A stretch of DNA of 20,664 nucleotides from an uncultured Collinsella sp. (GCA_902490445.1 CABUDZ010000029.1:1-20664); one strand, 5' to 3'. Counted from the stretch's first letter, positions 1 to 6,900 are shown. Notes: generated from the sequence alone by a model not told the origin. A program made the numbers and translations.

Positions 1-16
1 GAGGCTTAATAACTTT

Positions 17-385
17 ATGTCTCTAAACTACTCCAAGCTCTCCGAGAATTCTAAGTTAAAAGTGCTCAAATTGCTGGCAAAAGAGGAAACGATAGACGCG
101 ATATACGACGAAGTTGTAAGCGACTGGGCGATTGACCCGTCTGAGTTGGAAGTGAGCTTGTCGTTGGATAGCGTTTCAATTGAAGATGACGATGAAAAAG
201 GCGGATCTTTTACCGTCACTGTTGAATCTAGTGAAAACGCAGGTTGGTATAGCAGTTCATCTAAGCACAGAATATCGACTACATTTGAATGTGAATATCA
301 AGCAACATTTGAACCAGATTTAGAGAAAGGCTCCGTTGATATGTATCCGCTGCAGCGCGTCTCTAGTGAACTGGTGTATTTTTAG
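17..385 (+). CDS. Hypothetical acidic protein in AT-rich DNA
   Basis: This is an open frame of 122 codons that starts at an ATG and ends in TAG. A GAGG lies about 12 bases upstream of the ATG, a long spacing, and the window begins there, so the true start may lie elsewhere. The product is acidic, with an Asp/Glu cluster near residues 56-61 (IEDDDEKGG) followed by an alternating hydrophobic/polar stretch suggestive of beta strands. No signal peptide or membrane segment is visible. Codon use is AT-rich, unlike the strongly GC-biased genes to its right, which suggests recent acquisition. I do not recognise the family. It may be an immunity or phage-type accessory protein, but nothing in the sequence proves this. 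Confidence 0.5.
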   Translation: MSLNYSKLSENSKLKVLKLLAKEETIDAIYDEVVSDWAIDPSELEVSLSLDSVSIEDDDEKGGSFTVTVESSENAGWYSSSSKHRISTTFECEYQATFEPDLEKGSVDMYPLQRVSSELVYF

Positions 386-1019
386 CCAAAATCGATTGGC
401 TTAATCGGGTTACTTTGTATTTCAAGATAATTGAGGCTGTGCGGAGGATTGGGTTGGGGTTTGATGGTACTGTCCTTGCTCTTCCTCCGTACCGTATTGT
501 TATGGAAACTAATTAAATGGATCAATTCGCTGATTCTATTTATGCAATTAGAGACAGTCTTTGTTTTGTTTGCGACCGCTATTAATTGACTTAGATGGAG
601 ATTCCTGACTGACTAAATGCTGTCCATTGGCGGATATTGATTCTAATTGGCGCGCCCGTTAATTGCGGCAGTTTAAGAATAGCGACTTCCTCGTTAAGCC
701 TTAAATCAATTATGTTTGCAAGCGGACGGTCGAACGGTCGGAGTCCAGCGGAGGTTGTGTTTAGCTCGACCCCATGGAAGGCTGTTCAATAAGCCAAACC
801 ACTTTCAAAGTGTAAAAGACGCCCCAGCTCATCGAGAAAGAAGGCATAGCTCCCCTCGCTTGATACGGGCTTGTTGAGTTCTTAATTGCGCAGCCAGAAA
901 GTCGATTGTTGTCTAGCAAGATTGTTTAACCGATGCCATCTGCAAAACGTGGACAACGTAGGTGTTTCGGCAGAAAAGGTTGTACTTGCCATGTCTCATA
1001 ATTCATAAAATCCGGGATA
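386..1019. other. AT-rich intergenic stretch without a convincing gene
   Basis: About 630 bases with no open frame of useful length on either strand. Composition is AT-rich like the preceding ORF and unlike the rest of the window. A short tandem ACGGTCG / ACGGTCG is visible near 727-741. I see no tRNA fold, no recognisable protein remnant and no insertion-sequence end. It may be decayed horizontally acquired DNA. Confidence 0.5.
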
Positions 1020-1056
1020 AAAGGCGGCGGCAGACAATGCGTCTGCCGCCGCCTTT
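1020..1056. terminator. Perfect 16-bp hairpin, possible bidirectional terminator
   Basis: Arms AAAGGCGGCGGCAGAC (1020-1035) and GTCTGCCGCCGCCTTT (1041-1056) are perfect reverse complements around the 5-nt loop AATGC. The plus-strand side ends in three T and the minus-strand side continues TTTTA. It lies 164 bases beyond the stop of the minus-strand MFS gene, so it could end that transcript. The T tracts are short, so termination is inferred rather than certain. Confidence 0.55.
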
Positions 1057-1073
1057 GAGTTGCTCCACGCGCA

Positions 1074-1128
1074 TTTCGCGTATTTGAAATACACGAAATC
1101 GTAGAAAAGCGTGTATCTGAAATACACG
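1074..1128. promoter_or_regulatory. Two tandem operator-like palindromes
   Basis: The first palindrome (1074-1098) has arms TTTCGCGTATTT and AAATACACGAAA around a central G, with one mismatched pair. The second (1110-1128) has arms CGTGTATCT and AAATACACG around a central G, also with one mismatch. The 14-mer GAAATACACGAAAT is repeated directly at 1086 and 1119, so the centres are 33 bp apart, about three helical turns, which suits cooperative binding by a dimeric regulator. No gene starts just downstream on either strand, so the target is unknown. Confidence 0.5.
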
Positions 1129-1219
1129 AAATTGCACTGCCGGAGCTTGCAGGCGGATAAACACTACTAGTATGGGACGGTTTTCACTGGTTGCTCGCCA
1201 CCTTGGGCTGTGTTCGTCC

Positions 1220-2473
1220 CTATGCCTGCATCCGGGGCTGTGCTGATTGACGACGGCGCTCCCAACGTGCCAGCTTAATCGTCACCAGCGTAAGCGCCCA
1301 GGCCACAAGCGAGAACGCGGCACCAACCGCGCCCACGCAGACAATGCCAACTCCGCTTACCACGGCTCCGCCTACCGCGGTGCCAAACGAAATGCCGACG
1401 TTAAACGCCATGGGCTCAACCGAACTTGCGAGTACCATCGACTTGGGGTGGCGGCTGCGCGCCACGTCCATAAAGTGCGTGATGCATGACATCGAGAACA
1501 GGTACATGAGCAGCGCTAGGCTAAAGACAAAGACCAGCGCGAGCGGCATGGTGTCGCCCACGGCAAACAGCCCGAGTAACGCCGCAGCTTGCAGCACAAA
1601 CGTCACAAGCAGCGCCTTCATGCCAAAGCGCGCGTCGATCCATCCGCCCAAGATGTTCGAGACCAGGCAGAACACGCCGTAGGCCATAAGCGTGGTGCTC
1701 GCCTGAACGGTGCCCATGCCCAGCACCTGCTCAAGATAGGGCGTCACATAGCCGTAGAACACATAGACCGAGCCCACGCCAAACAAAAAGATGAGCATGC
1801 CGGTGATGATGCTCGGCTCGCGTAGCAGACCCGCCTGCTCGCGAAAGGTGGCAGGCTCGTCGGTTTGCCCGGCGCGCGGCATAAACGCCACGAGCGCTCC
1901 GCAGATCAGAACGGCAAAGGTAAGCGTGCCGTACATGGCAACGTGCCAGTCGAGCGTGTCGGCCACGAACTTGCCAATCGAAGTGACAAAGACCATTGCC
2001 ACGGAAAACGCACCATATACCACCGAGATGGCAAGCGAAGTTTGCTGCGGGGACAGCAGCTCGGGGATGTACGTCACGCCCACGGCGAGCAGTGCGCCCG
2101 AGACAGAGCCCAGGACAATGCGCGAGATAAACAGTACCTGGAAGTTGGGCGCCAACGCCATGACCAGGTTGCCGAGCACAAAGACAATGCTGTAGCACAC
2201 GAGCAGCTGGTAGCGGCGGAACCACCCCGTGCTGAGCGCGAGCACCGGCGTGGCGATAGCGTAGACCAGCGCGAACACGCTGATGAGCTGACCCGCGGTG
2301 GCAAGCGATATGCCGAGTTCCGTTGCCAAGTCGCTTTCGATACCGATGACCACGAACTCGGAGCAGCCGAGCGAGAATCCCAACAGCACGAGCAGCGCCA
2401 GGCAGAGCTTGGTGCGCGCGGGGGAGAGCGCGGCGGCGGTTGACTTACTTTTAGGCGTGGTTGCGGCGGTCAA
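1220..2473 (-). CDS. MFS transporter, AraJ/DHA1-like exporter
   Basis: A major facilitator superfamily protein of the drug:H+ antiporter 1 type, similar in pattern to AraJ/YdhP sugar or drug efflux proteins. About twelve hydrophobic segments run through the protein. The first-helix pattern with SEFVVIGIESDLA, followed by LGISLATAGQLISVFAL and an Arg-containing loop (GWFRRYQ), is typical of the family. I place the start at a TTG at 2473, because a GGAG lies 8 bases upstream. The open frame extends to another TTG at 2521, and a GTG at 2482 overlaps the same GGAG and so lacks its own ribosome site. The gene diverges from the prFMN fusion gene and shares the intergenic region 2474-2634 with it. 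Export of an aromatic compound is possible from context only; the substrate is unknown. Confidence 0.85.
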   Translation of the reverse strand: MTAATTPKSKSTAAALSPARTKLCLALLVLLGFSLGCSEFVVIGIESDLATELGISLATAGQLISVFALVYAIATPVLALSTGWFRRYQLLVCYSIVFVLGNLVMALAPNFQVLFISRIVLGSVSGALLAVGVTYIPELLSPQQTSLAISVVYGAFSVAMVFVTSIGKFVADTLDWHVAMYGTLTFAVLICGALVAFMPRAGQTDEPATFREQAGLLREPSIITGMLIFLFGVGSVYVFYGYVTPYLEQVLGMGTVQASTTLMAYGVFCLVSNILGGWIDARFGMKALLVTFVLQAAALLGLFAVGDTMPLALVFVFSLALLMYLFSMSCITHFMDVARSRHPKSMVLASSVEPMAFNVGISFGTAVGGAVVSGVGIVCVGAVGAAFSLVAWALTLVTIKLARWERRRQSAQPRMQA

Positions 2474-2503
2474 GGTTGTCACTCCAATGTCGCATGAATA
2501 AGC

Positions 2504-2516
2504 GGGATTCAATCCC
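2504..2516. promoter_or_regulatory. Small dyad in the divergent promoter region
   Basis: GGGATT and AATCCC flank a single central base. The dyad lies about 30 bases upstream of the chosen MFS start, where the 5' end of that minus-strand message should be. It could be an operator for the MFS gene. A 6-bp dyad is weak evidence alone. Confidence 0.25.
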
Positions 2517-2569
2517 TGCAACTCTAACAGAATGTGTCAGGTGCCTGCCTCCTTTGTCGCAGGCTGCGC

Positions 2570-2600
2570 TTGCCTGTATAGTCGCAATACAGGCGAAGAT
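2570..2600 (+). promoter_or_regulatory. MerR-type promoter of the LpdD/IDI-like fusion gene
   Basis: A -35-like TTGCCT (2570-2575) and a -10-like GAAGAT (2595-2600) are separated by 19 bases. The spacer region holds a perfect dyad, GCCTGTAT (2572-2579) and ATACAGGC (2587-2594), with 7 bases between. A dyad inside an over-long spacer is the hallmark of promoters activated by MerR-family proteins. The same arrangement, with 21 of 31 bases identical, occurs at 3710-3740 before the transporter-ubiD-ubiX operon, and a MerR-family gene lies at 7560. The start codon at 2635 would give a leader of roughly 30 bases. Confidence 0.7.
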
Positions 2601-2634
2601 GGTCTCAGGTACATTGCGGGCGACAGGAGATCCC

Positions 2635-3582
2635 ATGGGTATGCACACGACAAAGGTTGTAGTGGGCGAGGGCAAGTTTGCGCTCGAGGCCCAGTTGACG
2701 GTGACGCCGCGAGGCATGGCGGTGTACGCCTGCTCGCCGGAGTTTGCGCACCTGGGCGCCACGGCGCAGGCCATTCCTCGCCCCGAGCCCGGCCGTACGG
2801 CGACGGTGAGCATCCTGGCCGTTCCGTGCCATCGAGACGAAATTCCGGCGCACGATATTGCGGCGGCGCTGGCCACGCGCTTTGGCGTGCCGGTAGTTGC
2901 AAGCACGGGTTTTCATGTGGAGAACGCGACCGCGGACGACTTGCGGCGCATGCTCGATACCACCAAGGAACTCATCGCCGCGCTCGAGGAGGCCGCAGCC
3001 CGCATTCTGCGCGCCGGCTGGGATGAGGGCGGCGCAGGCGCCGAGGTCGTGGCGGTCGATGCCGCGACCGGCGAGGCGCTTGGCCCCGTCGACCGCATCG
3101 AGGCCCATACCGGCGAGGGAATCCTGCATCAGGCATTTCTGACGCTTCTGGTCGAGGGCCAGGGCGAAGACGCGCGCCTGCTGCTCTGTCGTCGCAGTCC
3201 GCTCAAACGCCTGTGGGGCGGGGTGCTGGCCGATGGCTGTGCCGGCCATCCGCTCCCCGGGGAAGACGTCGCGGCCGCCACGGCACGTCGCATCAACGAA
3301 GAGCTTGGCATCACGCGCGAGCCCGATCAGCTCAAGCACCTCGGACACGTGGTGTACCGCGAGGACCACGGCGACGGCCGCTGCGAGTGCGAATGGTGCG
3401 AGGTCCACCTTGCCCATGTTGAGCCGGGCGAGCTGCATATCAACCAAGAGGAGATCTCGGAAGTGCGCCGCGTGGCCCCGTCCGAGCTTAAAGGCTACCT
3501 GCAGGGTCACCCCGAGCAGCTGGCCCCCTGGCTCCGCGAGGCTCTGGAGGTCCCCTCCATCCGCGCAGCCCTCGCTATGTGA
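2635..3582 (+). CDS. Fusion: LpdD-like prenylated-flavin chaperone domain + IPP-isomerase-like Nudix domain
   Basis: A 315-residue, two-domain protein. Residues about 3-115 resemble the LpdD-like family encoded beside UbiD-type gallate decarboxylases and proposed to handle prenylated FMN; visible signatures are AHLGATAQAIPRP, the VPCHRDEIPAHDIA turn and STGFHVENAT. Residues about 140-305 resemble type 1 isopentenyl-diphosphate isomerase (IDI, a Nudix fold): LHQAF, LLLCRRSP, GHPLPGED, RRINEELGI, VVYRED and a C-terminal LAPW. By alignment to E. coli IDI, the metal ligands are kept as His158, His165, His205, Glu251 and Glu253, but catalytic Cys67 corresponds to Ala203, with Cys202 one position earlier. 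The domain may therefore isomerise IPP poorly, or instead cleave dimethylallyl diphosphate to the monophosphate that UbiX uses; both are inferences. The ATG at 2635 has AGGAG 5 bases upstream. The gene has its own MerR-style promoter and is followed by terminators. Confidence 0.8.
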   Translation: MGMHTTKVVVGEGKFALEAQLTVTPRGMAVYACSPEFAHLGATAQAIPRPEPGRTATVSILAVPCHRDEIPAHDIAAALATRFGVPVVASTGFHVENATADDLRRMLDTTKELIAALEEAAARILRAGWDEGGAGAEVVAVDAATGEALGPVDRIEAHTGEGILHQAFLTLLVEGQGEDARLLLCRRSPLKRLWGGVLADGCAGHPLPGEDVAAATARRINEELGITREPDQLKHLGHVVYREDHGDGRCECEWCEVHLAHVEPGELHINQEEISEVRRVAPSELKGYLQGHPEQLAPWLREALEVPSIRAALAM

Positions 3583-3605
3583 AAAAAGACAGTCCCTTTG
3601 CCACA
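3580..3605 (+). repeat. Degenerate copy of dispersed GTGACAAAGGGAC palindrome
   Basis: The sequence begins within the stop codon of the fusion gene and reads GTGAAAAAAGAC, A, then GTCCCTTTGCCAC. It is an imperfect version of the perfect 27-bp palindrome at 8426-8452. A more diverged copy lies at 15120-15147. All three sit at the stop codon of the preceding gene, so a role at transcript ends is likely. Confidence 0.6.
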
Positions 3606-3608
3606 TCC

Positions 3609-3674
3609 AAACCGTCACAACATTTGATGAAAATCTCGAAAACGAGGAAAAGCGTCGAATGTTGTGACGCTTTT
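3609..3674 (+). repeat. Hairpin repeat, copy A, with terminator
   Basis: A 65-66-base element repeated at 8476-8540 with only two visible differences. It can fold in two exclusive ways. A long stem pairs CGTCACAACATT (3613-3624) with AATGTTGTGACG (3658-3669), with CTCG/CGAG nested inside. Alternatively a short terminator pairs AAAAGCGTC (3648-3656) with GACGCTTTT and runs into a T tract. It probably ends the fusion-gene transcript. Confidence 0.7.
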
Positions 3675-3709
3675 TGTCCAGAGGATCGCTTCTCATCCAA
3701 AAATCCCGC

Positions 3710-3740
3710 TTGACTGTATTGCCACAACACAGCGCAACGT
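3710..3740 (+). promoter_or_regulatory. MerR-type promoter of the transporter-ubiD-ubiX operon
   Basis: TTGACT (3710-3715) and CAACGT (3735-3740) are separated by 19 bases. A dyad, CTGTATTG and CAACACAG with one mismatch, is centred at 3723. Its offset from the -35 is the same as at 2570-2600, and 21 of 31 positions match between the two sites. The weak -10 keeps the A at position 2 and T at position 6, as the other site does. The predicted start of transcription falls inside the next hairpin, so that hairpin would form fully only in read-through RNA. Confidence 0.65.
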
Positions 3741-3771
3741 AAGGGGTGTCCGATAACGGGCGCCCCTTTTT
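3741..3771 (+). terminator. Rho-independent terminator overlapping the operon promoter start
   Basis: AAGGGGTGTCCG (3741-3752) pairs with CGGGCGCCCCTT (3757-3768), including two G-U pairs, around the loop ATAA, and is followed by TTTTT (3767-3771). It begins directly after the -10 element of the transporter promoter. It would stop read-through from upstream without stopping RNA that begins within it. Confidence 0.7.
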
Positions 3772-3824
3772 AAGTGGCAACGTGGCTGCGAATCCGGAGC
3801 GCCCCCAACAAGAAAGGTGGGGAG

Positions 3825-5282
3825 ATGGAAGCGGAAAAGAAGGCGTTTAAGATCACCAAGCGCGAAATTGGCTTTGTGCTGGGTATCGTTGTCTTTTTGC
3901 TGGTGAAGTTTCTTCCTTTGGCGGAGCTGAGCTCGACGGTCGAGCTCACGGTCGGCGGTCAGACCTGTCTGGCGCTGACGCTCGCCACGGTGGTGTTCTG
4001 GGCATGTGGAGTGGCACAGCCGGGCTTTGTGGGCCTGCTCTACTGCGCGCTGCTTGTTCTGTTCAAGGTGTGCGTGGACGACACGGGCGCCGCGAGCATC
4101 TCGGCGACGGTCGCCTCCACGTTTAGCTCGTGGACCAAAGCCACCATGTGGCTCGTCATCGGCGCCTACCTCATCGCCAGCGCGGTCAAGGAGTCGGGCC
4201 TGGGCGAGCGTATCGCCTATGCGTTTATGCTCAAGTTCGTGCGCGATGCCAAGTCGCTCATCATCTCGATTTTCGCGCTCACCTTTGTGCTGTCGCTACT
4301 CATTCCGCATCCGTTCCCCCGTGCCTTCCTCATCCTCGCCGTTGTCTCGGTCATCGCCGAGTCCGCCGGCTACGGTGACGACGACCGCGGCAAGCTCGGC
4401 TTCCTTGTGTTTGCCGCTGCTGCCCCCGGCTCCATGTTCTTCCTGACAGGCGACTCCACGCTCAACCCGCTCGTTGCACAGTACAGCGCCGAGGCCGGCG
4501 GCATGAGCCCGTCCTTTATCGACTGGTTCCTGTACATGAGCGTGCCCATGCTGGTTGCGCTGCTGTGCACCCTGTTCCTGGGCCTGTTCCTCTTTAAGCC
4601 CAGCAAGGAGCTCGTCTACGATCGCGAGCAGATCGTGGCCAAGCAGGCCGCGCTCGGCAAGCTCTCCGTCAAGGAGATCCGCACCATCGTGTGGCTTGTC
4701 ATCGCCATCGCGCTGTGGCTTACCGTTTCGGGCGATTACATCGGCTGGGTGACACTTGCCATCGGCGTTTCTCTCGCCATGCCCATCATCGGCGAGGTCC
4801 TCACCCCCGCCAGCTGGAACGCTGTCGACATCAAGTCCCTCATGTTCCTGACGGCTGCCATGGCCGTGGGCTCCGTGGGCGGTGCCACCGGCATGAACGC
4901 CTGGATCGCCGATGTCGTGCTTCCCAGCTCCGTGCCCGAGAACATCTTCCTGTTCGCCCTGCTTGTCGCCGCGCTCTCCATGGTTATCCATATGTTCATG
5001 GGCTCGGTCATGGCCGTGCTCGGTGTGTGCGTGCCGGCGTTCATCAGCTTCGCGGCCGGCTCCAGCGTAAGCCCGCTCGCCGTGGCGCTCATCGTCTTCA
5101 CGTCCATCAACATCCACTACATCCTGCCGTTCCATAACCTGCCGATCCTTATCGGCGAGGGCAAGGACGCCGGCGGCTACACCTCCAAAGAGGCCATGCG
5201 CATGGGCATTCCCCTCACTGCGGTTGTCTTTATCGTCGTGCTGGTCGAGGCTGCCTGGTTCCACCTCTTTGGCCTGATGTAA
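3825..5282 (+). CDS. DASS/SLC13-type anion (aromatic carboxylate?) transporter
   Basis: An integral membrane protein of 485 residues, about the usual length for the divalent anion:Na+ symporter (DASS/SLC13, CitT-like) group. It has roughly eleven to twelve hydrophobic segments. Family-like features are the early SSWTKATMWLVIGAYLIA stretch, a TGDSTLNPL loop that may be part of the substrate or cation site, and the late hairpin region around INIHYILPFHNLPILIGEG. The ATG at 3825 is preceded by AGGTGGGGAG; an in-frame ATG at 3774 lacks such a site and would lie in the terminator. It is the first gene of an operon with the decarboxylase and prenyltransferase genes, so the likely cargo is the aromatic acid that UbiD decarboxylates. 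Exchange of substrate for product is possible but not shown by the sequence. Confidence 0.85.
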   Translation: MEAEKKAFKITKREIGFVLGIVVFLLVKFLPLAELSSTVELTVGGQTCLALTLATVVFWACGVAQPGFVGLLYCALLVLFKVCVDDTGAASISATVASTFSSWTKATMWLVIGAYLIASAVKESGLGERIAYAFMLKFVRDAKSLIISIFALTFVLSLLIPHPFPRAFLILAVVSVIAESAGYGDDDRGKLGFLVFAAAAPGSMFFLTGDSTLNPLVAQYSAEAGGMSPSFIDWFLYMSVPMLVALLCTLFLGLFLFKPSKELVYDREQIVAKQAALGKLSVKEIRTIVWLVIAIALWLTVSGDYIGWVTLAIGVSLAMPIIGEVLTPASWNAVDIKSLMFLTAAMAVGSVGGATGMNAWIADVVLPSSVPENIFLFALLVAALSMVIHMFMGSVMAVLGVCVPAFISFAAGSSVSPLAVALIVFTSINIHYILPFHNLPILIGEGKDAGGYTSKEAMRMGIPLTAVVFIVVLVEAAWFHLFGLM

Positions 5283-5331
5283 ACGGTCGAGCGCCTCATC
5301 TATGAGCGCCGCGGCCCCACTACGTTACCCA

Positions 5332-5357
5332 GCCCGGCGGCATCCCCGCCGCCGGGC
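5332..5357 (+). other. Intercistronic hairpin before the decarboxylase start
   Basis: GCCCGGCGGC (5332-5341) and GCCGCCGGGC (5348-5357) form a perfect 10-bp stem with a 6-nt loop, ending 12 bases before the AAAGGAG of the next gene. There is no T tract, so it is more likely an mRNA-processing or stabilising hairpin than a terminator. A second, smaller bulged hairpin (GCGC-TCAT / ATGA-GCGC) precedes it near 5291-5309. Confidence 0.45.
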
Positions 5358-5379
5358 ACTCTCCCGAAAGGAGCATGCT

Positions 5380-6867
5380 ATGTCCACTACCGATGCTTCC
5401 CAGATCCACGACCTGCGCTCCGCACTCGACTTTTTGCGCGAGATGCCGGGCCAGCTGCTCGAGACCGACACCCAGGTCGATCCGGACGCCGAGGTCTCGG
5501 GTGTCTATCGCCACGTCGGCGCCGGCGGCACCGTTATGCGTCCGACCAAAGAGGGTCCGGCGATGGTCTTCAACAACGTCAAGGGCTTTGACGATGCCAA
5601 GGTCTGCATCGGCATGCTTGCCAGCCGCAAGCGCGTTGCCGCCCTGCTCGATCTGGACGAGGAACACCTGGGCCTCGAGATCGGCAAGCGCTTCGAGAAC
5701 CTGATCGCGCCCGAGCAGATCGCCGAGGGTGCGCACGTCGACTGCCAGGAGGTCGTGTACAAGGCGACCGACGAGGGCTTTGACCTGCGCAAGATCGTTC
5801 CCGCTCCTACCAACACGCCCGTCGACGGCGGCCCCTACATCACCATGGGCCTCGCCTACGGCACGAGCCCCGACGGCTCCCAGTCCGACGTGACCATCCA
5901 CCGCTTCTCCTGCGTCGACAAGGACAAGCTCGCCATGTGGATTACCCCGGGCAGCCGTCACCTGGGCGCGTTCTTTGACGAGTACTGCCAGCGTGGCGAG
6001 GACATGCCCATCTCCATCTCCATCGGCCTGGACCCCGCCGTGTACATGTGCTGCGGCTTCGAGGCTCCTACCACGCCGCTCGGCTTCAACGAGCTGCAGA
6101 TCGCCGGCGCCCTGCGCGGCCACGCCGTCGAGCTCGCCGACTGTGTCACCGTTCCGCAGAAGTGCATTGCCAATGCCGAGTACGTGCTCGAGGGCTACCT
6201 CATGCACGACGAAACCATCAACGAGGACGTCAACGGCCACGGCTACGCCATGCCCGAGTTCCCCGGCTACACCGGTGGCGCCAAGGTATGCCCGGTGATC
6301 AAGATCACCGCCGTCACCACGCGCGTCAACCCCATTATGGAGAGCTGCATCGGCCCTTCGCACGAGCACGTTTCCATGGCCGGTATCCCCACCGAGGCTT
6401 CCATCTACAAGATGGTCGAGACCGCTATCCCGGGCCGCCTGCTCAACGTCCACGCTGCCCCCTGCGGCGGCGGCAAGTTCGTTGCCATCATGCAGTTCAA
6501 GAAGTCGAGCAAAAATGACGAGGGCCGTCAGCGCAACGCCGCCATGCTCGCCTTCTCGGCGTTCTCCGAGCTCAAGCACGTCATCCTCGTTGACGAGGAT
6601 GTCGACATCTTCGATATGAGCGACGTGATGTGGGCCATGACCACGCGCTTCCAGGCCGACGTCGACCTCATCACCATCCCCGGCTGCCACTGCCACGTGC
6701 TCGACCCGTCCAACGACCCCGCGTTCGATCCTTCGATCCGCGAGCACGGCATCGCCTGCAAGGCCATCTTCGACTGCACGGTTCCGTTCGACCTCAAGAA
6801 GAATTTCATCCGCTCGCAGTTCATGGAGATCGACACAGATAAGTGGGCAGCAGAGCTCGCTTTCTAG
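5380..6867 (+). CDS. lpdC: UbiD-family aromatic acid decarboxylase, LpdC (gallate decarboxylase)-like
   Basis: A prFMN-dependent, non-oxidative decarboxylase of 495 residues, the usual length for LpdC-type UbiD enzymes. The sequence closely follows Lactiplantibacillus plantarum gallate decarboxylase as I know it: SGVYRHVGAGGTV, EGPAMVFNNVKGF, VVYKATDEGFDLRK, APTNTP, SDVTIHRF, VSMAGIPTEASI, LVDEDVDIFD and TTRFQAD. The IHR Arg and the acidic residues in the central region fit the Arg/Glu active-site set of UbiD enzymes, but I have not placed each one. The ATG at 5380 is preceded by AAAGGAG with 6-base spacing; an in-frame upstream ATG at 5302 lacks a ribosome site. The gene lies between the transporter and ubiX, 33 bases before the latter. 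Likely substrates are gallate, protocatechuate or a related hydroxybenzoate; the exact one cannot be read from sequence. Confidence 0.92.
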   Translation: MSTTDASQIHDLRSALDFLREMPGQLLETDTQVDPDAEVSGVYRHVGAGGTVMRPTKEGPAMVFNNVKGFDDAKVCIGMLASRKRVAALLDLDEEHLGLEIGKRFENLIAPEQIAEGAHVDCQEVVYKATDEGFDLRKIVPAPTNTPVDGGPYITMGLAYGTSPDGSQSDVTIHRFSCVDKDKLAMWITPGSRHLGAFFDEYCQRGEDMPISISIGLDPAVYMCCGFEAPTTPLGFNELQIAGALRGHAVELADCVTVPQKCIANAEYVLEGYLMHDETINEDVNGHGYAMPEFPGYTGGAKVCPVIKITAVTTRVNPIMESCIGPSHEHVSMAGIPTEASIYKMVETAIPGRLLNVHAAPCGGGKFVAIMQFKKSSKNDEGRQRNAAMLAFSAFSELKHVILVDEDVDIFDMSDVMWAMTTRFQADVDLITIPGCHCHVLDPSNDPAFDPSIREHGIACKAIFDCTVPFDLKKNFIRSQFMEIDTDKWAAELAF

Positions 6868-6900
6868 TGCGTAGCCCTATCAAGTAGTCAAGGAGTTGTC

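Noticed and set aside
2522..2560. Sequence faintly like the dispersed GTGACAAAGGGAC palindrome in the divergent promoter region
   Set aside because: Only scattered matches remain, with arms that do not pair well, and it does not sit at a stop codon like the other copies.
2605..3780. Minus-strand open frame opposite the fusion gene
   Set aside because: It spans terminators and the operon promoter, has no ribosome site or family signature, and opposes a gene with clear domain motifs.
5320..6747. Long minus-strand open frame opposite the decarboxylase gene
   Set aside because: It is the antisense shadow of a clearly recognised UbiD-family gene and has a composition without domain signatures.
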